A stretch of 64,000 nucleotides of DNA, taken from NCBI GenBank assembly GCA_020860715.1, contig JAJBTU010000037.1, forward strand, positions 33,822 through 97,821, given 5' to 3'. The position numbers and the translations under genes are program-made. This DNA comes from Clostridiales bacterium. GTDB taxonomy: Bacteria > Bacillota > Clostridia > Lachnospirales > Lachnospiraceae. The notes under the pieces were generated by a model. That model worked only from the letters and a program-made list of their open reading frames with translations. It had not been told where the DNA came from and searched no databases. Each line of letters starts with the position of its first letter. The first letter of the stretch is position 1. Below, in pieces: positions 43,518 to 52,067 of the stretch.

Positions 43518-43701
43518 ATCATGCAGATTTATCTGCGATGGGCTATGCTATGCTTTTGGGATGGGCGGAACACCCATACAGCCTCAGACATATGACGCGT
43601 AAGCGGCATATAGCCTTCGAAGAAGGCGGCGCTGAACGTCCAGTGGACGTTCGTTTAGCGCCGACCGGAGCGGAGCGTAGACCTGTGGCCTGATGTTCTG
43701 A
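43488..43701. repeat. Palindromic repeat family A, copy 3, inverted (with module B)
   Basis: Left end GTTCAGAACAGCA, right end GGCCTGATGTTCTGAA. Compared with copy 1, read on the other strand, the hairpin arms are AAAAGCATAGCATAG/CTATGTTATGCTTTT instead of GAAATGAAAA/TTTTCATTTC, while the tip GCAGAT-aa-ATCTGC is kept. A 54-base module B (43628-43681) is inserted next to GGCCACAG, with hairpin GAACGTCCActGGACGTTC. It splits the ATPase and permease genes. Confidence 0.85.
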
Positions 43702-43726
43702 AAGAAATAGAAAAGGAGATCAGAAA

Positions 43727-44908
43727 ATGAAAGTTACAAAAATATTTTCCTGGCCGCTGATGAAGCAGAGCCTGAATGCCAATAAAGTCCTGTTTATCGC
43801 CTGCACGGTTGTCCTTTGCCTGATGACGGTGGTCACTACCTACGCGAATAATCTGCTGGGCGGAACGGAGACCGTGGATTATACCGATGCACAGACGGAT
43901 TTCTACAGCCATCTGTATGTATTGGCTTCCTACAATGAAATGATGGGAACGGAACTGAGCTATGAGGATTTTGCGGAAGCAGAAGATCAGACCATGTATG
44001 AGACGGCATTTGAGATGGCCTCCGCACAGTCTGAGGACCTCGACCTTTCCTGCGAGAACTTTGAAACGGCGGCGGAAACTCTGGCCGGATCGGAAGCTGG
44101 CCTGGATGCCTATATTTCCCAGTTTGAGTATGTTTATGCTTTAGGCTCTGTACAAGGCTGCTTCTCCGGAGACGATCTGGACATCGAGTCCATGATGACC
44201 ATGATGCTGGAGATGATGGGTATCCCGTCTGATATGCTGGAAACGATGAGTGAAATGGACACGACTGTCATGATGAATCAGATGTATTTCACGATCATGA
44301 GCCCGCTGCCGTTAATTCTGTTTCTGGTATTTGCCGGAAACGCGCTCGTGGTCGATCAGGTGGATAAGGGTTCCATGGCTTATATCCTCTCTACCCCGAC
44401 GAAGCGCAGTGCGGTGGTCATCACGCAGGCGATTTATATGGTTATCATGCCGTTCCTCATGGTTGGATGCGCGTTCCTTGTAAAGCTGGCTGCTACCCAG
44501 GCATTTGTCGGGGAAGTGGATGTTGCTAAATATGCGGCGCTTTATGGAGGACTGTATGTGCTGACAGAGGCAATGGCGGGCATTTGCTATCTGGCGAGCT
44601 GCCTGTTTAACCTCAGCAAATATGCGCTGGGGCTGGGCGGCGGCCTGAATGTATGGTTTTTCCTCTGCTCCCTGCTTGGTATGTTTGGTTCAGAGACCAT
44701 GGTCAGCATGGGCATCGGTGTGGAGATGCTGGATAATTTCAATCGTCTCACACTGGTTGGTCTGTTTGACATTGAAGCGTTGGAAACGGTTGGCTCCGGG
44801 AGTGTGGACTATGCGTTTGTACCGAAGCTGATTATTCTGGCAGTGATTGCGGTAGCCTGCTATGTGGTGGGTATGATTCGGTTCCAGAAAAAGGATCTGC
44901 CGCTGTAA
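43727..44908 (+). CDS. ABC-2 type permease
   Basis: 393 residues with six hydrophobic helices. An N-terminal helix (VLFIACTVVLCLMTVVTTYA) is followed by a large acidic extracellular loop (residues 45-185), then five helices including PLPLILFLVFAGNALVVDQVDKGSMAYILSTPTKR, the usual cytosolic turn of ABC-2 exporters. One permease with two ATPases suggests a homodimeric channel. Substrate unknown; a toxic compound is likely given TetR control. Confidence 0.88.
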   Translation: MKVTKIFSWPLMKQSLNANKVLFIACTVVLCLMTVVTTYANNLLGGTETVDYTDAQTDFYSHLYVLASYNEMMGTELSYEDFAEAEDQTMYETAFEMASAQSEDLDLSCENFETAAETLAGSEAGLDAYISQFEYVYALGSVQGCFSGDDLDIESMMTMMLEMMGIPSDMLETMSEMDTTVMMNQMYFTIMSPLPLILFLVFAGNALVVDQVDKGSMAYILSTPTKRSAVVITQAIYMVIMPFLMVGCAFLVKLAATQAFVGEVDVAKYAALYGGLYVLTEAMAGICYLASCLFNLSKYALGLGGGLNVWFFLCSLLGMFGSETMVSMGIGVEMLDNFNRLTLVGLFDIEALETVGSGSVDYAFVPKLIILAVIAVACYVVGMIRFQKKDLPL

Positions 44909-45012
44909 TGAACAGCTGGTCATGCTGCAGAAAAAACCAGACGAAGCCAAAAGGCTGAATGGATAATTTGTTTGACTATTTTGTAAATCTGTACTAAACT
45001 TTTCAATGACAA

Positions 45013-45054
45013 AGACGTCGCAGATACCTGTCTGGTATTATGCGGCGTTTTTTA
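45013..45054 (+). terminator. Terminator of the ABC operon
   Basis: GACGTCGCAGATACC-tgtct-GGTATTATGCGGCGT followed by TTTTT; stem with two mismatches. Confidence 0.8.
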
Positions 45055-45060
45055 TACGCA

Positions 45061-45139
45061 CGGCCGCGAAAGGAAGTTAGTGGCTTTGCCACTCGCGGCC
45101 GCGCGGGCGGATAAGGTGAGAAGACTCTCCTTATCCGAT
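45061..45139. repeat. Modular hairpin repeat, diverged copy
   Basis: Outer CGGCCGCGA...TCGCGGCCG with inner AGTGGctttgCCACT, then GGATAAGGTGAGA-aga-CTCTCCTTATCC. The layout (two hairpins joined by GCGCGGGCG) is the same as at 38391-38495, where the last stem is built on GAGTAGGG. The structure is kept but the stem sequences are replaced. Confidence 0.65.
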
Positions 45140-45174
45140 AGAAATTACATGGAGAAGAATGGACAGGAGAGAAC

Positions 45175-45876
45175 ATGATGGCAAAGCGAAAAATAGCGGT
45201 GGTACCCTTGTGGGATGATGAAAAAGAGAGCATCTGGATGCTTCCCGGATACATGGATGGAATCAGGGATGCCGGGGCAATCCCGGTCATTCTTCCTTTA
45301 TCCAGCAGCACAGAGGACGTGCTGGAGTTATTTGACTTGTGTGACGGCCTGCTTATGACCGGCGGGCATGATGTTTCGCCTGTTTTGTATCATCAGGAGA
45401 AAAAAGAAGCCTGCGGACAGATTTGCCCGGCAAGGGATCAGATGGAACGCGTACTGTATGAAAATGCGCTATCAAACGAGAAGCCGGTGCTGGGTATTTG
45501 CCGCGGCATTCAGCTGATCAATGTCCTGCAGGGCGGTACGCTCTATCAGGATCTGTTGACAGAATATAAAAGCCCGGCTGAGCACCATATGAATCCGCCA
45601 TACACCAATATTGCCCATACGGTTCAGATAAGAAAGGAATCTCCGCTGTATGATCTGCTGGGGATAGAAACTCTGGGAGTAAACAGCTACCACCATCAGG
45701 CAGTAAAGGAACTGGGGGCGGATCTTGAGATCATGGCAGAATCTGAGGATGGACTGGTAGAAGCCGTGTGCCATACGAAGCATAAATTTGTATGGGCGGT
45801 TCAGTGGCATCCGGAATTTGATTATCATGTAAATCCGGCCAGTAAAAGGATATTTGAGGCTTTTGTCAATTTTTAA
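45175..45876 (+). CDS. Class I glutamine amidotransferase-like hydrolase (peptidase C26, PuuD-like)
   Basis: 233 residues. GLLMTGGHDVSP, nucleophile Cys in GICRGIQLINV and the catalytic pair in VQWHPEF, as in gamma-glutamyl-GABA hydrolases. It probably cleaves gamma-glutamyl amides. MMAKRK start after CAGGAGAGAAC. Monocistronic, between a repeat and an AraC remnant. Confidence 0.92.
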   Translation: MMAKRKIAVVPLWDDEKESIWMLPGYMDGIRDAGAIPVILPLSSSTEDVLELFDLCDGLLMTGGHDVSPVLYHQEKKEACGQICPARDQMERVLYENALSNEKPVLGICRGIQLINVLQGGTLYQDLLTEYKSPAEHHMNPPYTNIAHTVQIRKESPLYDLLGIETLGVNSYHHQAVKELGADLEIMAESEDGLVEAVCHTKHKFVWAVQWHPEFDYHVNPASKRIFEAFVNF

Positions 45877-45971
45877 TGCCTAAGGCTCTAAATCTTTTTA
45901 CATATCCTAATTCCGGTAACCACTTTGTTTTCTTTTTGAGATCAGCTTTAAAATTCACCTTACTTGATTTT

Positions 45972-46190
45972 TTACTCGTAGTGTTTGCGATACTGTGCCG
46001 GAGTACATCCTATAATAGATTTGAACTTTGCAATATAATTGCCTGGCTGGTTATATCCGCAAAGACCTGCTATTTCAGATATTGTCAATGAGCCGGAAAG
46101 CAGTTCTGTACTCTTGCGCACCCGGTATTCAGTTAAAAACTGGTAATGATGATCCCACAGGGTATTTATCTCACGTAAGACTTCAATCAC
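45972..46190 (-). pseudogene. AraC-family regulator, C-terminal HTH remnant
   Basis: 72 residues covering VRKSTELLSGSLTISEIAGLCGYNQPGNYIAKFKSIIGCTPAQYRKHY, the second HTH of AraC proteins. The ligand-binding domain and first HTH are gone; the upstream side ends at the family A end sequence at 46232. Confidence 0.8.
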
Positions 46191-46231
46191 TGAATCCTGA
46201 GATGCTATATCTGAACGAAGGATTTGTAACA

Positions 46232-46247
46232 GTTCAGAACAGCATCG
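46232..46247. repeat. Solo end of repeat family A
   Basis: GTTCAGAACAGCATCG is the exact inverse of the right end of family A copy 2. It is followed by a small hairpin (CAGGCggtctGCGGCC region). It marks the truncation point of the AraC remnant and could be a deletion scar or minimal copy. Confidence 0.65.
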
Positions 46248-46330
46248 CAGGCGGTCTGCGGCCTTGAATAGAATAGTTACAAGTTACATTACTTTTATAT
46301 TGAGATACATACAAAGATGAGGCTGATTGT

Positions 46331-46711
46331 ATGGTGCATGAATTTGAGAAAATTCCCATCCCCAGACTGGTGCTTAAGTTGGGGATACCGGCGATGTTTG
46401 CCCAGTTTTTAATATTTTGTATAGTATTATGGACAGGGCTTTTGTCGGGAATATTGCTGGAGAGGGGGGAACTGGCGCTTGCGAGTATTGGCATTTGCGC
46501 CCCTGTATTGACGGCGGTTACATCTATTTCTTCTCTCGTGGGCATTGGCGGCGCTTCTGTTATGAGCATTTCGATTGGGAAAAAGGATTACGAAACCGCC
46601 CACCTTGCGATGAACCATGCGGCGAAATTGCTGTTTGGCCTGGCGGTGGCTGTTACCGTCCTTTTGCTGATCTGCATGAAACCGCTGCTTCCAATGGAAC
46701 AGACGCATTGA
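46331..46711 (+). pseudogene. MATE-family efflux transporter, N-terminal fragment with two frameshifts
   Basis: Reads LVLKLGIPAMFAQF, then the frame changes at a T5 run and returns at a G6 run. The shifted frame in between reads MDRAFVGNIAGEG, the expected MATE text (YSIxDRxFVGNIxG). It continues GIGGASVMSISIGKKDYETAH and stops at residue about 127, a third of a MATE protein. The missing two-thirds are not in the window. A broken gene, even if the two shifts are errors. Confidence 0.8.
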
Positions 46712-46729
46712 ATTTAATTCGGAAGGAGA

Positions 46730-48073
46730 ATGATGGTTATGGAAACAATCAGAGAAATGCTGGAGTCAAATCCCACGCTGAAAAAAATACAGGCTGCGGA
46801 GGAAGTGATCTGGATTAATCCGGATAAAATATCTTTCGCAGATTCAAAAGACTCCTGCGAACTTACTATGACCGATATCGACGACGCAGAAGCGCGCCTG
46901 CAGCGTTTTGCGCCTTTTATCATGAAGTGTTTTCCGGAGACGGAAGAGCGTGGCGGGATCATTGAGTCTGTTTTAACAGATATTCCGAATATGCGCACCC
47001 GCATCAACGAGAAGTATGACAGTCATTTACAGGGACGGCTGCTTTTAAAGCAGGACAGCCATCTGGCAATCGCGGGATCTGTGAAAGCAAGAGGCGGCAT
47101 TTATGAGGTACTGAAGCATACGGAGGAGCTGGCGTTTGCGAATGGAATTCTCAAAGAGAGTGACAACTACGCAAAGCTGGCGGAGCCGGAATGCAGGAAC
47201 TTTTTTGCAAAATATACGATACAGGTGGGTTCGACCGGAAACCTCGGCATGAGCATTGGCATCATGAGTGCTGCAGTGGGATATCAAGTCATCGTGCATA
47301 TGTCCGCAGATGCAAAACAGTGGAAGAAAGACCTGCTGCGAAGCCATGGCGTGACCGTGATAGAGTATCAGGCTGATTACAGTGAGGCCGTAAAGAACGG
47401 AAGGAAGCAATCCGATGAAAATCCGATGAGCTATTTTGTAGACGATGAGAATTCCAGAAATCTGTTCCTTGGCTACGCGGTGGCGGCAAAGCGCCTGATC
47501 AGCCAATTGGCAGAAAAGCAGGTTCCGGTGGATGAAATGCATCCGCTGTTTGTCTATATTCCCTGCGGAGTCGGCGGAGCGCCGGGTGGTATTACCTTTG
47601 GACTAAAGCAGGTGTTCGGCGATGCGGTACACTGTTTCTTTGTGGAACCGGTGCAGGCTCCCTGTATGCTGCTCGGCATGAGTACCGGACTGCAAAATGG
47701 TATTTCCGTACAGGATATCGGCCTGACCGGCCTTACCCACGCAGACGGCCTTGCCGTTGGCAGACCTTCCGGATTTGTAGGCAGCGTCATGAAGCCGCTG
47801 ATTAGCGGCGAATTCACCATCCGCGACGGAAAGCTGTATGACTATATGCGCGATGTGCTGGATACAGAATCTGTCTTCCTGGAGCCCAGTGCCTGCGCAG
47901 CGTTTCAGGGGCCGATAAAGCTGGAGACAAGCCCGGAGACACGTATTTATCTGGAAAAGAACGGTTTAATAGATAAAATGAACGCGGCTTCCCATATCGT
48001 ATGGGCGACCGGCGGAAGCCTTGTGCCGGAAGAAATCAGAGAGGAATACAGGAATACATTCATTCAGGAATGA
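46730..48073 (+). CDS. dsdA: D-serine ammonia-lyase
   Basis: PLP enzyme converting D-serine to pyruvate and ammonia, giving tolerance to and use of this host- and wall-derived amino acid. Shows HLAIAGSVKARGGIYEVL with the PLP Lys, the phosphate loop VGSTGNLGMS, YIPCGVGGAPGGITFG, and THADGLAVGRPSGFVG. About 447 residues. ATGs at 46730, 46733 and 46739 all follow GGAAGGAG; 46739 has the best spacing. Confidence 0.95.
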   Translation: MMVMETIREMLESNPTLKKIQAAEEVIWINPDKISFADSKDSCELTMTDIDDAEARLQRFAPFIMKCFPETEERGGIIESVLTDIPNMRTRINEKYDSHLQGRLLLKQDSHLAIAGSVKARGGIYEVLKHTEELAFANGILKESDNYAKLAEPECRNFFAKYTIQVGSTGNLGMSIGIMSAAVGYQVIVHMSADAKQWKKDLLRSHGVTVIEYQADYSEAVKNGRKQSDENPMSYFVDDENSRNLFLGYAVAAKRLISQLAEKQVPVDEMHPLFVYIPCGVGGAPGGITFGLKQVFGDAVHCFFVEPVQAPCMLLGMSTGLQNGISVQDIGLTGLTHADGLAVGRPSGFVGSVMKPLISGEFTIRDGKLYDYMRDVLDTESVFLEPSACAAFQGPIKLETSPETRIYLEKNGLIDKMNAASHIVWATGGSLVPEEIREEYRNTFIQE

Positions 48074-48386
48074 GATAACTTTGGCAAAAGAAAAAAGAAC
48101 AGAAATTGTAAGAATATCCCCTTATTTGTCAAAAACATACCATTATTGTTGAACCATGTCAATGACTGATACTGACTGCAGCACGGATATTTTGCGTGAT
48201 TGCTTATTCTTGCGAAGCAGCGAGCCAACAGGAACATCTTCTGTGCGTTGGTGAATCTGGTGTGTGGGAGTGCCAGTCAAAGCTGTTTAAAGAACACAGA
48301 AGGCGTAAGGCGGCAATCATACTGCTGATGATCTTGATCAGCATTTCCACGTCATTTGTGAAGCAGCATTCGGTCATAGATGTGGT
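48074..48386. other. Gap with mobile-element debris
   Basis: About 310 bases without a gene. Holds the second copy of the 23-bp block (48176-48198) and short open stretches with no domain. The right end may contain the start of the DUF2971 gene. Confidence 0.5.
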
Positions 48387-48539
48387 ATGGTGAGGAAGAA
48401 AAAACCAATCGTTCACTACACTAAAATGAGTACCTTGAAGATCCTGTTGGCAGATGCGAAGAGCCAAAATTCGAAAGGCGCAGAGCCACTGGAAGAAAAG
48501 GAGAACCAACCGCGGCTGCGCCTTTAGAATACATTTTAT

Positions 48540-49505
48540 ATGAATGATCCTATGGAAGGCAAATTATTTTTTGAACTGATGGACGACCTCGGAACCAGTG
48601 ATGAATGTGAAAAGATGGTTCATATTTTGGAAAAATATTATTGCGAGGAGGACAAGCCATTCTATTCTTCCAAAGAACAGCCCAACAATAGCAACGTATA
48701 TATTACAAGTTTGTCATCGGATAAGGATAGTCTGATGATGTGGATTGCATATTCCAACAATGCAGACGGTTGCGCCATTGAATTTGGTGATGACTTTTTT
48801 GATATTCGGTATGACACAGGAATTGAGATGGGAAAATCTCTTTATACGGACGAAGATTATCCTCTCTATACCGTCAAATATATTGACAGGAAAAGGTTCA
48901 GTGAAATTGCACGGGGAATCCAGACCTGTGATAGTCAGAAATGTGTTGAAGTGAAGGATCGAAACACAGAAGTAGAAGAATTGGAAATAATATGTAGAAA
49001 GATGATAAGGCTCCGCGAAATCCTGAGACAATTGGATGAGTACCTGAGTGCCAGAACAATCCAACTAAACAGCGAGATGGAGCAATTATGGCAGGAAAAC
49101 TCCAGGCAGCAGCCGCAGCTTCCGGGACAGAAAGGGGCAGCAGATAAAGAATTTGATAAGAAACTACAGCGAAAGAAATACGACATAAGGCAGTGGAAAG
49201 TGTGTCAGGAATCTGTAAGGAAATTTGTCGCAGACAGTTTGAATGGGATACGATTCCTGTTCAAGAACATAGAGTACCGACAAGAAAAAGAAATCCGCGC
49301 TGTCCGCTATGAGACTGACGCAAAGGTTGACTGGACAAGTTTCGAGATCCCGCGTCTTTATGTGGATGTAGATCGAGATATTTACATGAATGAAGTTCAG
49401 ATCGGCCCGCGTGTAGATCCGGTAGAAGCGGACGGCATCAGTGCGTGGCTGCAGACAACGGAAAAGGTTCACAATGTTGTGAGGTCGGAACGGCATTATC
49501 GGTAA
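48540..49505 (+). CDS. DUF2971-family protein (N-terminus cut by an in-frame TAG)
   Basis: The annotated ORF begins YMNDPMEGKLF, but DUF2971 proteins start upstream with an HYT motif. In the same frame from ATG 48387 I read MVRKKKPIVHYTKMSTLKIL..., then PRLRL, a TAG at 48525-48527, and NTFYMNDPMEG. The gene is thus interrupted by one amber codon. Other features: DKDSLMMWIAYSNNADGCAIEF (family core) and RQEKEIRAVRYETDA. The family is frequent in phage-defence neighbourhoods; its activity is not established. Confidence 0.82.
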   Translation: MNDPMEGKLFFELMDDLGTSDECEKMVHILEKYYCEEDKPFYSSKEQPNNSNVYITSLSSDKDSLMMWIAYSNNADGCAIEFGDDFFDIRYDTGIEMGKSLYTDEDYPLYTVKYIDRKRFSEIARGIQTCDSQKCVEVKDRNTEVEELEIICRKMIRLREILRQLDEYLSARTIQLNSEMEQLWQENSRQQPQLPGQKGAADKEFDKKLQRKKYDIRQWKVCQESVRKFVADSLNGIRFLFKNIEYRQEKEIRAVRYETDAKVDWTSFEIPRLYVDVDRDIYMNEVQIGPRVDPVEADGISAWLQTTEKVHNVVRSERHYR

Positions 49506-49537
49506 TCTGGCTTAAAAAAATAGTAAAGAAGCATACA

Positions 49538-49777
49538 ATGGACATAAAAACAAAAATAATTGAAGTAGAAGATTGTGTACGCCGAAAGATCAGGCAGTAT
49601 TGTACTCAGGAAAAAATCAGTCTATATGCATTTGCTTTGGAGGCAAAAATATCTTACTCCACTCTTCGGGATTTTATGAATGAAAAAACAGAGCCGAAGT
49701 TGGGAACGCTGGTTTTGATTGCTGATTACATGGGTTTAACTCTGTCAAAACTTGTGGAGTTAGAAGAATCCGGTTAG
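49538..49777 (+). CDS. XRE-type helix-turn-helix protein
   Basis: 79 residues: QEKISLYAFALEAKISYSTLRDFMNEKTEPKLGTLVLIADYMG is a five-helix Cro/CI domain. ATG at 49538; the ORF-track extension overlaps DUF2971. It sits between DUF2971 and the triad operon and is a candidate regulator of one of them. Confidence 0.88.
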   Translation: MDIKTKIIEVEDCVRRKIRQYCTQEKISLYAFALEAKISYSTLRDFMNEKTEPKLGTLVLIADYMGLTLSKLVELEESG

Positions 49778-49842
49778 AGTATAGCCTGAGAATTGAATTG
49801 CATTTCCAATCTTCATTTGCGGTAAAACGTGAATTAAAATGG

Positions 49843-49871
49843 TTGCGCTGTGAGGAACTGTTGGATATAAT
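49843..49871 (+). promoter_or_regulatory. Probable promoter of the PRTase/HD-ATPase operon
   Basis: TTGCGC, 17 bases, TATAAT, about 190 bases before the first gene. The long AT-rich leader contains the dyad CGAATcggCGAAT...AATTCG near 49974-50000, a possible operator. Confidence 0.55.
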
Positions 49872-50058
49872 AAAGCGAAGCGTACTTTAATGAACTAAGC
49901 ACAAATGCAATCAAATATAATGCGGAAACAAAATCAACAAATGCAAACATAATATTACAAAATGCAAGGTAACGAATCGGCGAATACTAATTCGACCAAG
50001 TGTTTTATATTAAACTTTAAATTGACGATCTGTATAGATCAATGAGGAAATCAATCCA

Positions 50059-52029
50059 ATGCGGAATAATAAGATTATCATAGATAAGTATGAAAAATTT
50101 TTGTGCTCCATTCTCAATGGTGATGATAAGGCTGAGGTGCAAGACTGGGATGTTTGCTTTCTTATTACCAGACGGGGCTATTGGTCGTATCGGATGTTCC
50201 AGGAAAAAGGAAGCATTCAGCTTAAGGATGGGCGTAAAGTATACAGCGATCGATTCCTCAGCAGGTGCTTGGACTTTTCCTGGCTGAAGGGGAAGAAAGT
50301 TCTGGTCATTGACGACAGTCTGAACGAGGGAACCAGACTGTTCTATTTTTATGTATACTTAAAGAACCGCATGGAAGGAACCGGAACAGTTATCCCAGTA
50401 GTTTACAATCTGAATGCGGATTATGTCGGACAGGGTAGTACAAATAAACGTTTTGGACTGTATAAGACTATTTTCAGGGACAGGACACTTTCTGATGATA
50501 CTCTTATGCCTGGCTTCCAGACTGAACAGGAAGCTTTTAACCAGGATCTGGTGTATGGTATCCGTGTTGGGGCGAACAGAATCAATAGCTTTTCGATTGC
50601 CTTGACAAATATGTTTCAGGAAAATCTTTGCCCGCTGGTTATGAATCTTCCGATGCTTCGGTTCACCGCAGACAGCCAGGATTTGTCACAGAGGTTTATT
50701 TCCATTACCTGGGAACAGTTTGAGAAATTGAAAAAAGGCTGCGGCAAATGGAAGTACACTGAGATCCACTATAACGAAAAGGACATAAAGGTACATTTTG
50801 GCTTTTTCCAAATGAGGGATGAGTGGCTGCTTCAAAAAACTGAGAATTATATCAGTGATCTGGTTGTAAAATGCAAATATAATATCATGAAGGACGGCAG
50901 TGTACATGTCGTTTTTGTTCCTTTTGCCATCGTGAAGTCCATGACGATGCTGGATGTGTTCCGATATTTCTGCTCCTTATTTGCGGGGACATCCTATTTT
51001 TGTGAGACAGAGAAGGAAGTATTAAAGATTTACCAGGAGCTGTGCCCGGATGGACCCTCTTATGAATCTATGGATCAGATGCCAGATGAAATCGCGCTTA
51101 AGGTTATGAAGTATGAGACGGTTCTCTGCCTGAAACTATATCGTTCTGTTATTTTTGAAATCAGCGATTTTATCAATATGCATTTTAAGAATTTTGTTAA
51201 GTCACAGATCGGTATCAGTCTGGAAGAGGACTGGCAGATTATGGAAGAAAATTTTGAGGAGTCTTTTATTGAGTCGGTTCGGGCAAGGCATCTTGATTCC
51301 TCTGTAAATGAAATGCGGAATGATGATACGACTCCGGAATGGGCACGAATGGGAGAGCAGATTATGCTGGTCATCCCGCAGTGGCTGGATGACGAAAACC
51401 CGGATGACAGGAGATATGGGACAAAGCCAGAAGTATCTGAGCAGGGTGTATATCTGTGTTTTCATGATTTGGTTCAGGAGCATAAGCAGAATACTGAAAA
51501 CTCCAATATTTCTTTCGAGGAGGTGGAAAACAGACTCTCTGTAACTTTTGCGTTTGTGTCGGAGACACAGAAGCGCACCTATACTTCCGGCATTTTGTTA
51601 ATGATGCTGGAGGAAAGCTGTGTCGGCAATGATATTCAGGTTTCTTTGGAGTATGAGACTGTCATCCGTGAAGTTCGCCCCGGAGAAAACAGCGACCTGT
51701 ATCTGGGCGAGAATATGGTATATTTTTATTCTTATATGTATGCTCTCAGTATGAAATATCAGGACGAAGAGCTGGAAGAAAAGGCAAGGAGTTATCTGGA
51801 CAGGATGCAGTACTATTTTGGCGAAAAAAATTATTTTGGGCTTTTGATGTCGGAAGATGAGTTTTTCTTTTATAAACGGTATTTTTCTCGCTTTATAGGT
51901 ACAGGAAACCTTAGAAAGCACATAGAGAACAAGCAGCTGTTGCTGGATGATTATTTCAACTCGCCGAGAGGCCAGGGCGACAGATATATAGGGGAGGCAT
52001 TCAATAATATTCGCCAGTGGTCCATGTAG
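50059..52029 (+). CDS. Phosphoribosyltransferase-like protein of a predicted conflict system
   Basis: 656 residues. The N-terminal 200 residues fit a type I phosphoribosyltransferase: VCFLITRRGYWSY, then KVLVIDDSLNEGTRLFYFY (residues 80-98), the PRPP-binding loop with two acidic residues followed by the E-G-T-R turn. The remaining 450 residues are mixed alpha/beta and not recognised. First gene of a three-gene operon with a small protein and an HD/GHKL ATPase. I recall computational predictions of such PRTase proteins in anti-invader systems, but could not check. Ribosome site GAGGAAA. Confidence 0.72.
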   Translation: MRNNKIIIDKYEKFLCSILNGDDKAEVQDWDVCFLITRRGYWSYRMFQEKGSIQLKDGRKVYSDRFLSRCLDFSWLKGKKVLVIDDSLNEGTRLFYFYVYLKNRMEGTGTVIPVVYNLNADYVGQGSTNKRFGLYKTIFRDRTLSDDTLMPGFQTEQEAFNQDLVYGIRVGANRINSFSIALTNMFQENLCPLVMNLPMLRFTADSQDLSQRFISITWEQFEKLKKGCGKWKYTEIHYNEKDIKVHFGFFQMRDEWLLQKTENYISDLVVKCKYNIMKDGSVHVVFVPFAIVKSMTMLDVFRYFCSLFAGTSYFCETEKEVLKIYQELCPDGPSYESMDQMPDEIALKVMKYETVLCLKLYRSVIFEISDFINMHFKNFVKSQIGISLEEDWQIMEENFEESFIESVRARHLDSSVNEMRNDDTTPEWARMGEQIMLVIPQWLDDENPDDRRYGTKPEVSEQGVYLCFHDLVQEHKQNTENSNISFEEVENRLSVTFAFVSETQKRTYTSGILLMMLEESCVGNDIQVSLEYETVIREVRPGENSDLYLGENMVYFYSYMYALSMKYQDEELEEKARSYLDRMQYYFGEKNYFGLLMSEDEFFFYKRYFSRFIGTGNLRKHIENKQLLLDDYFNSPRGQGDRYIGEAFNNIRQWSM

Positions 52030-52067
52030 AGGATGGATCGCGGGGTATGGGCAAGTGAGGAAAAGAG

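Noticed and set aside
21681-45139. CRISPR array
   Set aside because: The repeats are large, palindromic, unevenly spaced and lack unique spacers of constant length; no cas genes are present.
48525-48527. Pyrrolysine or other recoding of the TAG in the DUF2971 gene
   Set aside because: No pyl genes or recoding hairpin in view, and many other genes here use or end at TAG normally (for example PASTA tail and mraZ-cluster genes).
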